From: Paludibacteraceae bacterium
GTDB lineage: Bacteria; Bacteroidota; Bacteroidia; Bacteroidales; Paludibacteraceae
Assembly (NCBI GenBank): GCA_024401565.1
Contig: JAKSKU010000001.1
Location: 1-64,000, forward strand
Direction: 5' to 3'
DNA length: 64,000 bases
The translations under genes were made by a program, and so were the position numbers. The notes beneath the pieces were generated by a model that searched no databases, was not told the origin of the DNA, and was given only the letters and a program-made list of their open reading frames with translations. Below are positions 46,566 to 55,304 of this stretch, one piece after another; position 1 is the first letter of the stretch, and every line of letters starts with the position of its first letter.

Positions 46566-48923
46566 CTACTTTCTTCTCAAGATTTTGTTTCCCAAACCCT
46601 TCATGGTTGTCTTTAGTTTTTTTGGCAATATCTTTATTTTTTTTGGCAATGTCTTTAGTTTTTCCCTCAATATTTCAATAGGTGAGACGACTTCGTATAA
46701 TTTGTCCTCTTCTTTTACAAACGCTTTCCACTTTGACGTATCGCCATTGAAAGGGCTGCCATCAAAGATTCCAAACCTGTATTTGGCATTGCTGACATCC
46801 CAATTGGAGACATCTCCGTTGAACGCGCTCTCTTTAAACATTTCACTGATGTCTCTTACATTGCGCATGTTCCATCTTGAGACATCTCCGTTGAAAGGAG
46901 TTGCAGAAAACATCTTGCTTGTGTTCCTTACGTTGCGCATATTCCATCTGGAAATGTCATTGTTGAACGGACTGTCCATAAACATGCCTTCCATTGTGGT
47001 GACCTCACTCACATTCCACCTGTAGATGTCGCCATTGAACAGACTGCACGAAAACATGAAACTCATATCTGTGACATTTCCCACATACCAGTTGGAAAGA
47101 TCTCCGTTGAATGGACAATCATAAAACATCGCTCGCATGTCTCTCACATTGCTCACATTCCACTGGGAAATATTGCCGTCGAATTGGCTTCCATAAAACA
47201 TCGCTCGCATATTCCTGACGTTGCCTACATTCCACCTGGAGATATTGCCTACATATTGGCAGCCTCTAAACATATTATGCATGTTCTCCACATTGTGCAC
47301 ATCCCAGCTTGAAAGATCGTTTTCATACTTGCCGTCTCTAAACATATCGTTCATTGATGTGACATTACTTACATTCCACCTCGAAATATCACCATTGAAT
47401 TTGCTGTAGGCGAACATTCCCGACATATTGGTAACATTGCTTACATCCCACTTGGATATGTCTCCATTGAACGCACTGCTCTCAAACATTGATGCCATAT
47501 TGGTGACGTGGCTGACATCCCAATCCGATATATCATTATTAAACAATGACTTCATAAACATCTGGTCCATCTGAGCGACACTGCTCACGTTCCATTTGGA
47601 TATGTCGCCTTGAAACTTGGTGTTATTGGAGAACATACTTCCCATGTTGACAACATTGCTCACATCCCAATTCGATATATTACTATTAAACTCGCAATAT
47701 GAGAACATGCCTTGCATATTTGTGACATGGCCGACATTCCACTTTGATATGTCACCGTCATACTCACTTCCCTTGAACATTTCTTTCATGGAAGAGACGC
47801 TGCTCACATCCCACTTGGATATATCTCCTTCAAATTTACTTCCACTAAACATTTCATCCATCCTCGAGACACTACTCACATTCCAATTCGAAATGTCTCC
47901 GTTAAACTCAGCTCCAGAAAACATGGAATGCATATTGGTGACGTTGCTCACATCCCACTTGGAGATGTCTCCGTCGAACGAACAATTAGCAAACATTCCC
48001 TCCATATCGCTGACATTGCTCACATTCCATCCCGATATGTCTCCACAAAATACACTGCCATAAAACATTGTGCGCATATTGATGACGCCGCTCACATCCC
48101 AATTGGAGATGTCTCCGTCGAACTTGCTTTTATAAAACATTGAGCGCATATTGGTGACGTTGCTCACATCCCATTTGGAGATGTCTCCGTCGAACTTGCT
48201 GCCAGAAAACATCCTCGACATATCAATGACTCTGCTGACATTCCATTTTGAAATATCTCCACAAAAATCACTTAATAAAAACAAGTCACTCATTTCGAAG
48301 ATAGAGGAGGTATCTATACAATTCAAATTAGCTTTCAATCCCTGTATGGCTATTTCAGCAGATATGGCATTTTTCAGTTCTTTTTTGTCCTGCGGATGGT
48401 ATTTGTATTCTATATCGTAACACCGTATTCCGGAAAACATCGATCGCTTATCAACCACATTCTGCATATTCCATAAATGGATTTCGCCTACGAACGGACA
48501 ATTGCAAAACATGAATCCCATATCCAAAACTTTGCTCACATTCCATCGGGCTATATGCGAGTTGAACCGACTTCCTGCAAACATGGAATTCATATTGGTG
48601 ACGTTGCTCACATTCCAATCAGAAATAAAGCCATTGAACACGGATCCGCTAAACATAAAACTCATGTCGGTGACGTTGCTCACATCCCAACCTGAAATAT
48701 TACCTTTAAACTGACTGTCCGCAAACATCCACGACATATTGGTGACTTTGCTCACATCCCATTTGGAGATGTCTCCGTCGAAATAGCTGTCTTTGAACAA
48801 AAAGGACATGTCGGTGATCTCAGACGTGTCTATCATATTCAGGTCGGCCATATATCCTTGTCGGCCAATCTCTGAGGCTATAGCGTTTTGTAACTCTTCC
48901 TTTGTCTTCGGATTATATTTCAT
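46566..48923 (-). CDS. long BspA-like DUF285 repeat protein, two fused repeat blocks
   Basis: 785 residues from ATG 48923 (MKYNPKTKEELQNAIASEIG), a start matching the paralogue at 46387; the frame opens with GTG 48944. Block one: leader module then about five 24-residue repeats, the last cut short. A second leader module (YKYHPQDKKELKNAISAEIA ... NLNCIDTSSI) begins near residue 187 and is followed by 21 repeats (WxVSxVxxMxxMFxxSxFxGDIS), one of them 25 residues long. A basic tail (LREKLKTLPKKIKILPKKLK) ends the protein. No signal peptide is visible. The arrangement looks like a fusion of two ancestral DUF285 genes. A surface or binding role is suggested by the family; the mode of export is unclear. 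Confidence 0.83.
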   Translation of the reverse strand: MKYNPKTKEELQNAIASEIGRQGYMADLNMIDTSEITDMSFLFKDSYFDGDISKWDVSKVTNMSWMFADSQFKGNISGWDVSNVTDMSFMFSGSVFNGFISDWNVSNVTNMNSMFAGSRFNSHIARWNVSKVLDMGFMFCNCPFVGEIHLWNMQNVVDKRSMFSGIRCYDIEYKYHPQDKKELKNAISAEIAIQGLKANLNCIDTSSIFEMSDLFLLSDFCGDISKWNVSRVIDMSRMFSGSKFDGDISKWDVSNVTNMRSMFYKSKFDGDISNWDVSGVINMRTMFYGSVFCGDISGWNVSNVSDMEGMFANCSFDGDISKWDVSNVTNMHSMFSGAEFNGDISNWNVSSVSRMDEMFSGSKFEGDISKWDVSSVSSMKEMFKGSEYDGDISKWNVGHVTNMQGMFSYCEFNSNISNWDVSNVVNMGSMFSNNTKFQGDISKWNVSSVAQMDQMFMKSLFNNDISDWDVSHVTNMASMFESSAFNGDISKWDVSNVTNMSGMFAYSKFNGDISRWNVSNVTSMNDMFRDGKYENDLSSWDVHNVENMHNMFRGCQYVGNISRWNVGNVRNMRAMFYGSQFDGNISQWNVSNVRDMRAMFYDCPFNGDLSNWYVGNVTDMSFMFSCSLFNGDIYRWNVSEVTTMEGMFMDSPFNNDISRWNMRNVRNTSKMFSATPFNGDVSRWNMRNVRDISEMFKESAFNGDVSNWDVSNAKYRFGIFDGSPFNGDTSKWKAFVKEEDKLYEVVSPIEILREKLKTLPKKIKILPKKLKTTMKGLGNKILRRK

Positions 48924-49157
48924 AATTGCATTTTCTTTATCCACCTACTGAATTTCTTCTTAGATGCATATTTCCGCGTCTCCAACTGTAAAAACACGTA
49001 TTCTTTTTCTTCCTTTTCACAATTTTCTGCGATAAAAATACAAAAATGATTTATAATCTCGGAAGCGTCAACAGAAAAAACTCTCCGTCTATCAAACAAG
49101 AAATCCCGAGAATAAGTCTATTCCCAGGGTCTAGCCATGACATGCCGTCTTTATTAT

Positions 49158-49301
49158 TCAGCATTTAGTCTTTTTCTTATCACAACCGTCACAACGACAC
49201 TTGTCGCAACCACAGCCACAACCTTTATCTTTGGATAAAAACTTCTTTATCGAAAAGAAAATCGCCAATGCGATTATTATATATACGATAATCTCCTGCA
49301 T
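49158..49301 (-). CDS. FeoB-associated Cys-rich membrane protein
   Basis: 47 residues from ATG 49301 (MQEIIVYIIIALAIFFSIKK): one membrane span followed by a Cys-rich tail (GCGCGCDKCRCDGCDKKKTKC), the layout of small proteins next to feoB. The open frame continues upstream through the 15-bp repeat array, giving RHTRQ repeats, but that part is probably not translated. It lies about 120 bp downstream of feoB and probably assists ferrous iron uptake; the mechanism is unknown. Confidence 0.85.
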   Translation of the reverse strand: MQEIIVYIIIALAIFFSIKKFLSKDKGCGCGCDKCRCDGCDKKKTKC

Positions 49302-49320
49302 GATTTTTCTTTTTACTTTG

Positions 49321-49410
49321 CTCGTGTCTATCTGTCTCGTGTCTATCTGTCTCGCGTCTCTCTGTCTCGTGTGTCGCTGTCTCGTGTGTCGCTGTCTCGT
49401 GTGTCGAGTT
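49321..49410. repeat. 15-bp minisatellite, six units, between feoB and its Cys-rich partner
   Basis: Units begin CTCGTGTCTATCTGT and CTCGTGTGTCGCTGT at 49321, 49336, 49351, 49366, 49381 and 49396. A 9-bp hairpin TGTCGAGTT / AACTCGACA follows at 49402-49422, abutting the feoB stop. The number of units is likely to vary between strains. Confidence 0.92.
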
Positions 49411-49422
49411 ATCAACTCGACA

Positions 49423-51882
49423 TTATATCACACTCGCAATCTGATAGAATGCAAACGACACTATCCACGCCACCAATGATGTGTAGCCTACCGCAAACGC
49501 CGCCCATTTCACCGATGATTCCTTCGCCAACGCTGTGACTGCCGCTATACACGGTGAGCAAAGCAGGATGAAGAGCATCAAGCTGAATGCCACTGTCGGA
49601 TTGAAGATGTGTGTGCCATCTTTGTATTGTGCTTTCTGTAGGGCAGAGACTAATTTCTCGCTTCCTTCATCTGCAGCTTCGTCGGCCTGGTAAAGAATAC
49701 CCATTGATGACACTACGATTTCCTTTGCAGCCAAACCTGTAAGGATACTGACGGATGTCTTCCAATCAAAACCAAGTGGCTCAAATACCGGTGCTATAAA
49801 CTTTCCTATGCTTCCGATGTAGGAATTCTCGCTCTGCACTGACGATCGTAGCAATGTCAACTCTGAATACTCCTCACTACCCTCGTCTACTTGGGCAATC
49901 TTCGCGTCGATCTCATCTAATTCTGGCGAGGAAGATGGGAAATAATTCAAAGCCCACAAGATAATCGAAGCAAGCAAAATCACTGTACCCATCTTCTTTA
50001 GATACTCTGCTGCCTTATCCCACATGTGGATCAAGACACTTCTCCAAGTTGGGATACGGTATGGAGGCAATTCCATCACAAACTCCTCGCTGTTGTTCTT
50101 AAACTTTGTTTTCTTTAGCAAAAGAGCAGTAAGAATAGCGAACACAATTCCGATAAGATAGATTAAGAATAGCATCAATCCCTGTCTTTCAGCGAAAAAT
50201 GCCCCTACAAGCAATAGGTAGACGGGAAGTCGTGCCGAGCATGACATAAACGGAATCGACATCATTGTGATGATTCTGTCTTTCGGATTCTCCAATGTTC
50301 GCGTCGCCATGATGGCTGGCACTCCACATCCAAATCCACTCAACATCGGAATGAAACTCTTTCCGTGCAATCCTACCTTGTGCATAACTCGGTCCATAAT
50401 AAACGCCGCTCTCGCCATATAACCCGTGTCTTCAAGTATTGCAATGAAGAAGAAGAGAATCAGGATGTTCGGCAAGAAGACGATCACACCTCCCACTCCG
50501 GCAATTATTCCGTCGACTATCAGATCTGCAAGGATACCTTCTGGCAAGATGCTCTTCATTCCGTCGCAAATCAACGAAACCAAGCTCTCTATCCATCCTT
50601 GCGGATATTGTCCAAGTCGGAATGTCGCCTCAAACATTATGAATAGGAAGAACAAAAGGAATGGGAATCCAAGCCACTTATGAGTAAGGATTCTATCTGC
50701 CTTATACTCCAAATCAAGCGGAGCATCCTCTTTTTCCTCTAATGTCTCATTCAACGCACCACGGATGAAGCCATATTTTGCATTTGTAATGACGCTGGCG
50801 GGATCTTCGTTGTATGTAGAGGTGATTGTCTCACGTGAAGCCTCTACCTGCTTTTTAATAGGTTCAAAATCGGCAAATGAGTTTTTGATCTCTGCCTCTG
50901 TATGTTTGTCGCCCTCAAGAAGCTTAAGAATGATATATCTGAACGGATAATCCACCGCAATCTCATTATGCGACGCGATCAACGGTTTGATCTTTTCAAT
51001 CTCCTTCTCTATCGTAGCTCCGTAGTTGATGTGAATATGCTTTAGCAAGGACTCTTTCTCCTCGTAGATATTCACGATATGGTCTAAGACGTGGGTGATT
51101 CCCTCTCCGGTCTTGGCGATTGTAGGGACGCAAGGGAAACCGATGATTTTCTCAAGTTGGTCAAGATCAAGTTTGGAACCGCTCTTCTCAAGCACATCGT
51201 ACATATTCAAAGCCATCACCATACGCACATTCATGTCGATAAGTTGAGTGGTCAAGAACATATTGCGGGCTAGATTACCTGAATCGACGACGTTGAGGAT
51301 CATATCCGGATGTTGCTCCGTGATAAACTCACGCACATAAAGTTCTTCGGGAGAATATTCAGTGATGGAATAGGTACCAGGAAGGTCGACGAGGTTGATA
51401 GTGTAGCCCTTGTGGTAGAAAGTACCAGTTTTCGACGACACTGTCACGCCACTATAGTTGCCGACATGCTCGTGAAGGCCAGTGGCATGGTTGAAGAGAG
51501 ACGTCTTTCCACAGTTTGGATTACCCACCAAAGCCACAGTGATGGTTTTATCAAAGGAATCAGAGAAAGAGTCGGATTTAGCAGTAGCGTCTTCACTGAT
51601 AGTGCCCTGAAACGCATATTTCTCATCGTTTTGTAGAGCCTCCACGTCGACCACCTCAATATGGGCAGCCTCCGTACGACGCAAAGAGACGTGGCTCTGC
51701 ATCACCTTAAACTCGATTGGATCGTGGAAAGGGGCATTCTTGATGACAGTCACCTTCTCGCCACGGACAAATCCCATCTCCATCACACGATGGCGGAATC
51801 CACCCTGACCTTTCACTCTGTAGACAATGCACTCCTTGCCCTGCTCTACATCCAACAATAGTTTTTTACTCTTCGATTCCAT
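49423..51882 (-). CDS. feoB: ferrous iron transporter FeoB with fused N-terminal FeoA domain
   Basis: An 819-residue inner-membrane Fe(II) transporter. Residues 1-85 are a FeoA SH3-like domain (FRHRVMEMGFVRGEKVTVIK). The G domain follows: VALVGNPNCGKTSLFNHATG (G1), VDLPGTYSI (G3) and ALNMYDV (G4). The C-terminal part has two gate domains with many spans, including GFGCGVPAIMATRTL and PFMSCSARLPVYLLL. Fused FeoAB is common in Bacteroidota. The small Cys-rich protein follows downstream. No Fur-type operator could be assigned by eye. Confidence 0.96.
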   Translation of the reverse strand: MESKSKKLLLDVEQGKECIVYRVKGQGGFRHRVMEMGFVRGEKVTVIKNAPFHDPIEFKVMQSHVSLRRTEAAHIEVVDVEALQNDEKYAFQGTISEDATAKSDSFSDSFDKTITVALVGNPNCGKTSLFNHATGLHEHVGNYSGVTVSSKTGTFYHKGYTINLVDLPGTYSITEYSPEELYVREFITEQHPDMILNVVDSGNLARNMFLTTQLIDMNVRMVMALNMYDVLEKSGSKLDLDQLEKIIGFPCVPTIAKTGEGITHVLDHIVNIYEEKESLLKHIHINYGATIEKEIEKIKPLIASHNEIAVDYPFRYIILKLLEGDKHTEAEIKNSFADFEPIKKQVEASRETITSTYNEDPASVITNAKYGFIRGALNETLEEKEDAPLDLEYKADRILTHKWLGFPFLLFFLFIMFEATFRLGQYPQGWIESLVSLICDGMKSILPEGILADLIVDGIIAGVGGVIVFLPNILILFFFIAILEDTGYMARAAFIMDRVMHKVGLHGKSFIPMLSGFGCGVPAIMATRTLENPKDRIITMMSIPFMSCSARLPVYLLLVGAFFAERQGLMLFLIYLIGIVFAILTALLLKKTKFKNNSEEFVMELPPYRIPTWRSVLIHMWDKAAEYLKKMGTVILLASIILWALNYFPSSSPELDEIDAKIAQVDEGSEEYSELTLLRSSVQSENSYIGSIGKFIAPVFEPLGFDWKTSVSILTGLAAKEIVVSSMGILYQADEAADEGSEKLVSALQKAQYKDGTHIFNPTVAFSLMLFILLCSPCIAAVTALAKESSVKWAAFAVGYTSLVAWIVSFAFYQIASVI

Positions 51883-51905
51883 AATCTTTAACCTATTCCT
51901 ATATT

Positions 51906-53930
51906 TTAGCCAGCGTAACTATGCATGCCTCCCAACAGATAGTTGACGCCGAAATATGTCATTATAATTGACGCGAAACTCACCAGAATATAAATCTGGA
52001 AAGCCTTATCATTCTTCATCCAGGAGATGCTCTCACGGTGGAAAGCCATAGCGTAGATGATCATAGTGATCAAAGCCCACGTCTCCTTAGGATCCCAACT
52101 CCAATAGCTTCCCCACGACTCGTTAGCCCAAACTGCCCCGATAAACATACCGATGGCAAGCATAAACGTCGCAGGATAGAGCAAAAAGCGATTTAATAAA
52201 GCCAAGCGTGTTCCGTGCTCTGTTCTGTTCTCGACGACACTTGTTTCGTGCTCGACGACACCGTCGTCGAGATCCTTAGTTTGGAGAACCAAATACCCCA
52301 CGCTATTAAAAGCCATTATCGCATAAGCGGTATAAGAAAGCATCATCAGCGTGACGTGAATGCTCATCCAAGGCGACGCAAGGACCGGCATCAACGGAGT
52401 GATCTCCGGATTCATCATCCCAAGTTTACTCACCAAAAGAGCGAATCCACCGACGAAAAATCCTGCTGGAAAAACCAAACTGATCTTATAACCTGCGATT
52501 ATCGTCGACGCGTAGGCAATCCAACTGATGAAAAGCATCGTCTCGTAACCGTTGCTCATCGGTAAACGACCCGATATCACACCACGCATCGCCATAATAG
52601 CAGAAATACAGATGAATATTATTGCCGATGCTGCGACAAACAACCATTTGAACTCTATCATCTTGCGTCGCAACATACTTACAAACGAAAGCAATCCAAG
52701 TAGCAAAGATGCGTATGCCAACGGTGCTGTCTTGCAATAACGGTTGTAGATATGCTCCACTTCGAATTTCCACTCTGGATAATCAACGTCGGAAGGGGCA
52801 TATTTGATTGCATCTCCACTCTGCAAATCCAGAATCAAACCAATCTTCTCATCAAGGGCATCAAACTCCCTCGTCATCAGTTTGGCTCTCAACCTTTTAT
52901 TTAAAGAATCAATGGCAGAATCAAAATCGATCATTCCGTATTCCGACTTGATCATCTTCTCATGTCTCCAATCCTCGGGAGCTAAAATCCAGCCAGCCAA
53001 CACCTGCGTCGCATCATATTCACCATAGCTATCTTTGCCCGTCAGCTTACGGGTGAAATCCAAAGCGTAGGTCTCCATCGGAGCAATTCTACCATTATAA
53101 ATGATAGGAATCCTGGAAAAATCCTTAGTGTCCTGTGCGACGGAATTGTTCTGTGCGACGGAATAATATTCCGTCGATCCGGCTAATCTTGGCATCATCA
53201 CCATCGCCACCACAGCAAAGCTTTTCCACAACGGATTTCTCAGTATCTGATGGAAATAATTGCGTTTGCCGAATAGGAAAAGAAGCATTGAGATCGCCAA
53301 CATAAGATACCCGACGTAGGTAATCGTAGTGCCGACGGGATCATGAGCGACTATGATGACGCTACCTTTCAAATCTTCATCGTAGGATGATTGAAACAGA
53401 CGATAGCCATCAATATCCAGAACCTTATTCATCGAAATACGATGGATGCCATTGTTAGACGCACGACCATGCGTCTCTACGGCATCATCGCCCCGCGTTT
53501 CAATTGCGACATGAGATATAAAATCCTTAGGAGCATCCGACGCATGGTAATATTCGATCTCAAATTTCTGCAGCGTGATCGAAAAAGGCAATTTCATCGG
53601 CTTATAGTCCTCAGTCAATGCATATGATTGTGGTTCATCCTCACGCAGATGAATCATTCCCATTTCTGAAAAATGGCTGACAAAAGCCCCAAGAAGAATC
53701 AATATAAATGAGGCATGGACCATTATCGTCGGAAGCCCCATCGTTTTCCTTTTGCGAAAAATCAAAAAAGATGCCGAAAGTGCAACGATGCACCATCCTG
53801 CGATCATCATCGGATTGGAATAAAGAGAAGTATCGCCAACCTGACCTACAATCGTGAATATCGCCAAGGCGATTGTGATGATTGCCAACGTCACGAATGG
53901 CAGAATACTCAAAACTTTCTCTTTCATCAC
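51906..53930 (-). CDS. cytochrome c maturation protein, ResB-CcsA fusion (CcsBA)
   Basis: 674 residues of a system II heme-delivery protein that attaches heme to periplasmic c-type cytochromes. The N-terminal half is ResB/CcsB-like (spans near residues 10-95, then a soluble segment with GYRLFQSSYDEDLKGSV). The C-terminal half is CcsA with the WWD heme motif in WGSYWSWDPKETWA. An extra stretch at residues 151-158 (VETHGRAS) is encoded by a REP-like hairpin (53458-53480). Its start overlaps the end of the RidA-like gene by 4 bp, so they are coupled. Confidence 0.92.
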   Translation of the reverse strand: MMKEKVLSILPFVTLAIITIALAIFTIVGQVGDTSLYSNPMMIAGWCIVALSASFLIFRKRKTMGLPTIMVHASFILILLGAFVSHFSEMGMIHLREDEPQSYALTEDYKPMKLPFSITLQKFEIEYYHASDAPKDFISHVAIETRGDDAVETHGRASNNGIHRISMNKVLDIDGYRLFQSSYDEDLKGSVIIVAHDPVGTTITYVGYLMLAISMLLFLFGKRNYFHQILRNPLWKSFAVVAMVMMPRLAGSTEYYSVAQNNSVAQDTKDFSRIPIIYNGRIAPMETYALDFTRKLTGKDSYGEYDATQVLAGWILAPEDWRHEKMIKSEYGMIDFDSAIDSLNKRLRAKLMTREFDALDEKIGLILDLQSGDAIKYAPSDVDYPEWKFEVEHIYNRYCKTAPLAYASLLLGLLSFVSMLRRKMIEFKWLFVAASAIIFICISAIMAMRGVISGRLPMSNGYETMLFISWIAYASTIIAGYKISLVFPAGFFVGGFALLVSKLGMMNPEITPLMPVLASPWMSIHVTLMMLSYTAYAIMAFNSVGYLVLQTKDLDDGVVEHETSVVENRTEHGTRLALLNRFLLYPATFMLAIGMFIGAVWANESWGSYWSWDPKETWALITMIIYAMAFHRESISWMKNDKAFQIYILVSFASIIMTYFGVNYLLGGMHSYAG
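53458..53480 (-). repeat. REP-like hairpin inside the ccsBA coding region
   Basis: Arms GACGCA (53458-53463) and TGCGTC (53470-53475) with TCTAC following (53476-53480) match the elements at 136-158 and 41709-41731 except for two bases in the centre. On the minus strand it reads GTAGAGACGCATGG and is translated in frame without a stop. Confidence 0.7.
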
Positions 53931-55069
53931 TCCTTACCGATTGCGATAGCCTCCATCTCAATCAGCCACGTTGGACGGCAGACAGGAGCCTGGACGATGA
54001 TAAACTGACCGTCGGGCATAATCTTGCTCAGTTCATTATATGCGACCTCATAATCAGCAATATCTCTCAAATAGACCGTGGCTTGGGCGATGTCGTCCCA
54101 TTTGCAACCAGCCTCCACCAACAAAGCGTTGACATTCTCAGTCATTCGTCCCACCTGACCTTTGATATCGCCAATGTGAAGCACATCACCTTTAGTGTCG
54201 ATACTAGCTGTACCGCTGATATAGATCTGTTTATAGCCAGAATGATGGACACAGACACCGCGCTCAAAAGTGACGCCATATTCAATCGTCTTGTTCATAT
54301 TCTCAGCGGCATAGAGAATCTGAATTTTATCCGTAGGGATATTCTTCACTGCGTATGCGTCGAGAACACTCAACACCTTATGATCCTCATACTTGCCCTC
54401 GATACCAGTGCTGGCTATATAGTGAGTGTCAGGAGTCAAACCGTTTTGAAGGAAATTCTCGCGTCGACCTACCACTACACCATTATAATTGCAATCGATG
54501 TCACGCACGAAGAACCATGTTCGGACACAATTATCAGCGATATTCATACCGTTGTCGGCAAGCATCTTCTCATAACGTTCAAGCTGACGGTGCGTCTGAT
54601 TATAACTATCGTCATTTGCTTCCACCAATCGAGTAGTCCAATAGCACTTATCAATTCCATTGTCGACCAAGATTGTATTCGCGTCGACGGAAGAGATCTC
54701 AATATTGCTTTCAAACATCGCAATAGCCTGCACCTTGGATAGAGGCATCGGAGATTGTCCGACAATCGAGAGAGCCAGATTCTTATCTGCAAAGGTCCTC
54801 TTCACGCAATCAGCCTGAGTGGCGACGTCGCTAAGGTGGACACGCACGAAGAAAGCAGAGACATTCATCTCCTTTTCAATCTGCTCAATAGCACGACGAA
54901 TATTAGAAATTTGCAGTGAGACATCTCCACATTTGTCAACCGTCGGCACAAATGTAGAGTGGATGATAGAATGACCTGCATCAGAAGGTTTCGTTTTAGT
55001 CATCGTTATCGTTGACAAAACCGCAACAATCTTATTGCTGTCGTTGAATATTCTTCTTTCGTGTTTCAT
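53927..55069 (-). CDS. multi-domain RidA (YjgF/YER057c/UK114)-like protein
   Basis: 380 residues. The C-terminal third is a clear RidA-type chorismate-mutase-like fold (YISGTASIDTKGDVLHIGDI, GQVGRMTENVNALLVEAGCK, ATVYLRDIADYEVAYNEL ending in APVCRPTWLIEMEAIA). The Arg needed for imine deaminase activity may be CRPTWL. The N-terminal two-thirds look like one or two diverged RidA-like repeats (TQADCVKRTFADKNLALSIVGQSP). Function is uncertain, possibly reactive enamine removal or a chorismatase-like reaction. It overlaps ccsBA by 4 bp (ATGA). Two possible -7 boxes lie at 55074-55081 and 55145-55152. Confidence 0.75.
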   Translation of the reverse strand: MKHERRIFNDSNKIVAVLSTITMTKTKPSDAGHSIIHSTFVPTVDKCGDVSLQISNIRRAIEQIEKEMNVSAFFVRVHLSDVATQADCVKRTFADKNLALSIVGQSPMPLSKVQAIAMFESNIEISSVDANTILVDNGIDKCYWTTRLVEANDDSYNQTHRQLERYEKMLADNGMNIADNCVRTWFFVRDIDCNYNGVVVGRRENFLQNGLTPDTHYIASTGIEGKYEDHKVLSVLDAYAVKNIPTDKIQILYAAENMNKTIEYGVTFERGVCVHHSGYKQIYISGTASIDTKGDVLHIGDIKGQVGRMTENVNALLVEAGCKWDDIAQATVYLRDIADYEVAYNELSKIMPDGQFIIVQAPVCRPTWLIEMEAIAIGKE

Positions 55070-55234
55070 ACTGCAAATTTACTTGATTTGTGCCGTATTT
55101 GACGCAAACAAGCCACAGAAATTGCAACTCTTCAATTTTTTCTGCAAAAATACGATAACGAAGAAAGGTAGGCAATACTTAAAAATGGGGATTTGGGATA
55201 TGGACTTTCTTACTCTCATAATGTGAAATAACAA

Positions 55235-55266
55235 AAAGCAGTCTATCAAAACTGACAGACTGCTTT
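55235..55266 (-). terminator. terminator of the DUF58 operon
   Basis: Arms AAAGCAGTCT (55235-55244) and AGACTGCTTT (55257-55266), extended inside by TCA/TGA. T follows on the minus strand. It lies 38 bp after the DUF58 stop. Confidence 0.8.
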
Positions 55267-55304
55267 ACAAATTAAGTGCTTAATGATTATTTCTCAATCA
55301 CGCC

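Noticed and set aside
46700..48800. Regularly spaced repeats that could look like a CRISPR array
   Set aside because: The period is 72 bp, there are no unique spacers, and the repeats are in frame codons of a DUF285 protein.
49302..49415. RHTRQ-repeat N-terminus on the Cys-rich protein
   Set aside because: It is encoded by the 15-bp minisatellite, and the family start is the MQEII methionine at 49301.
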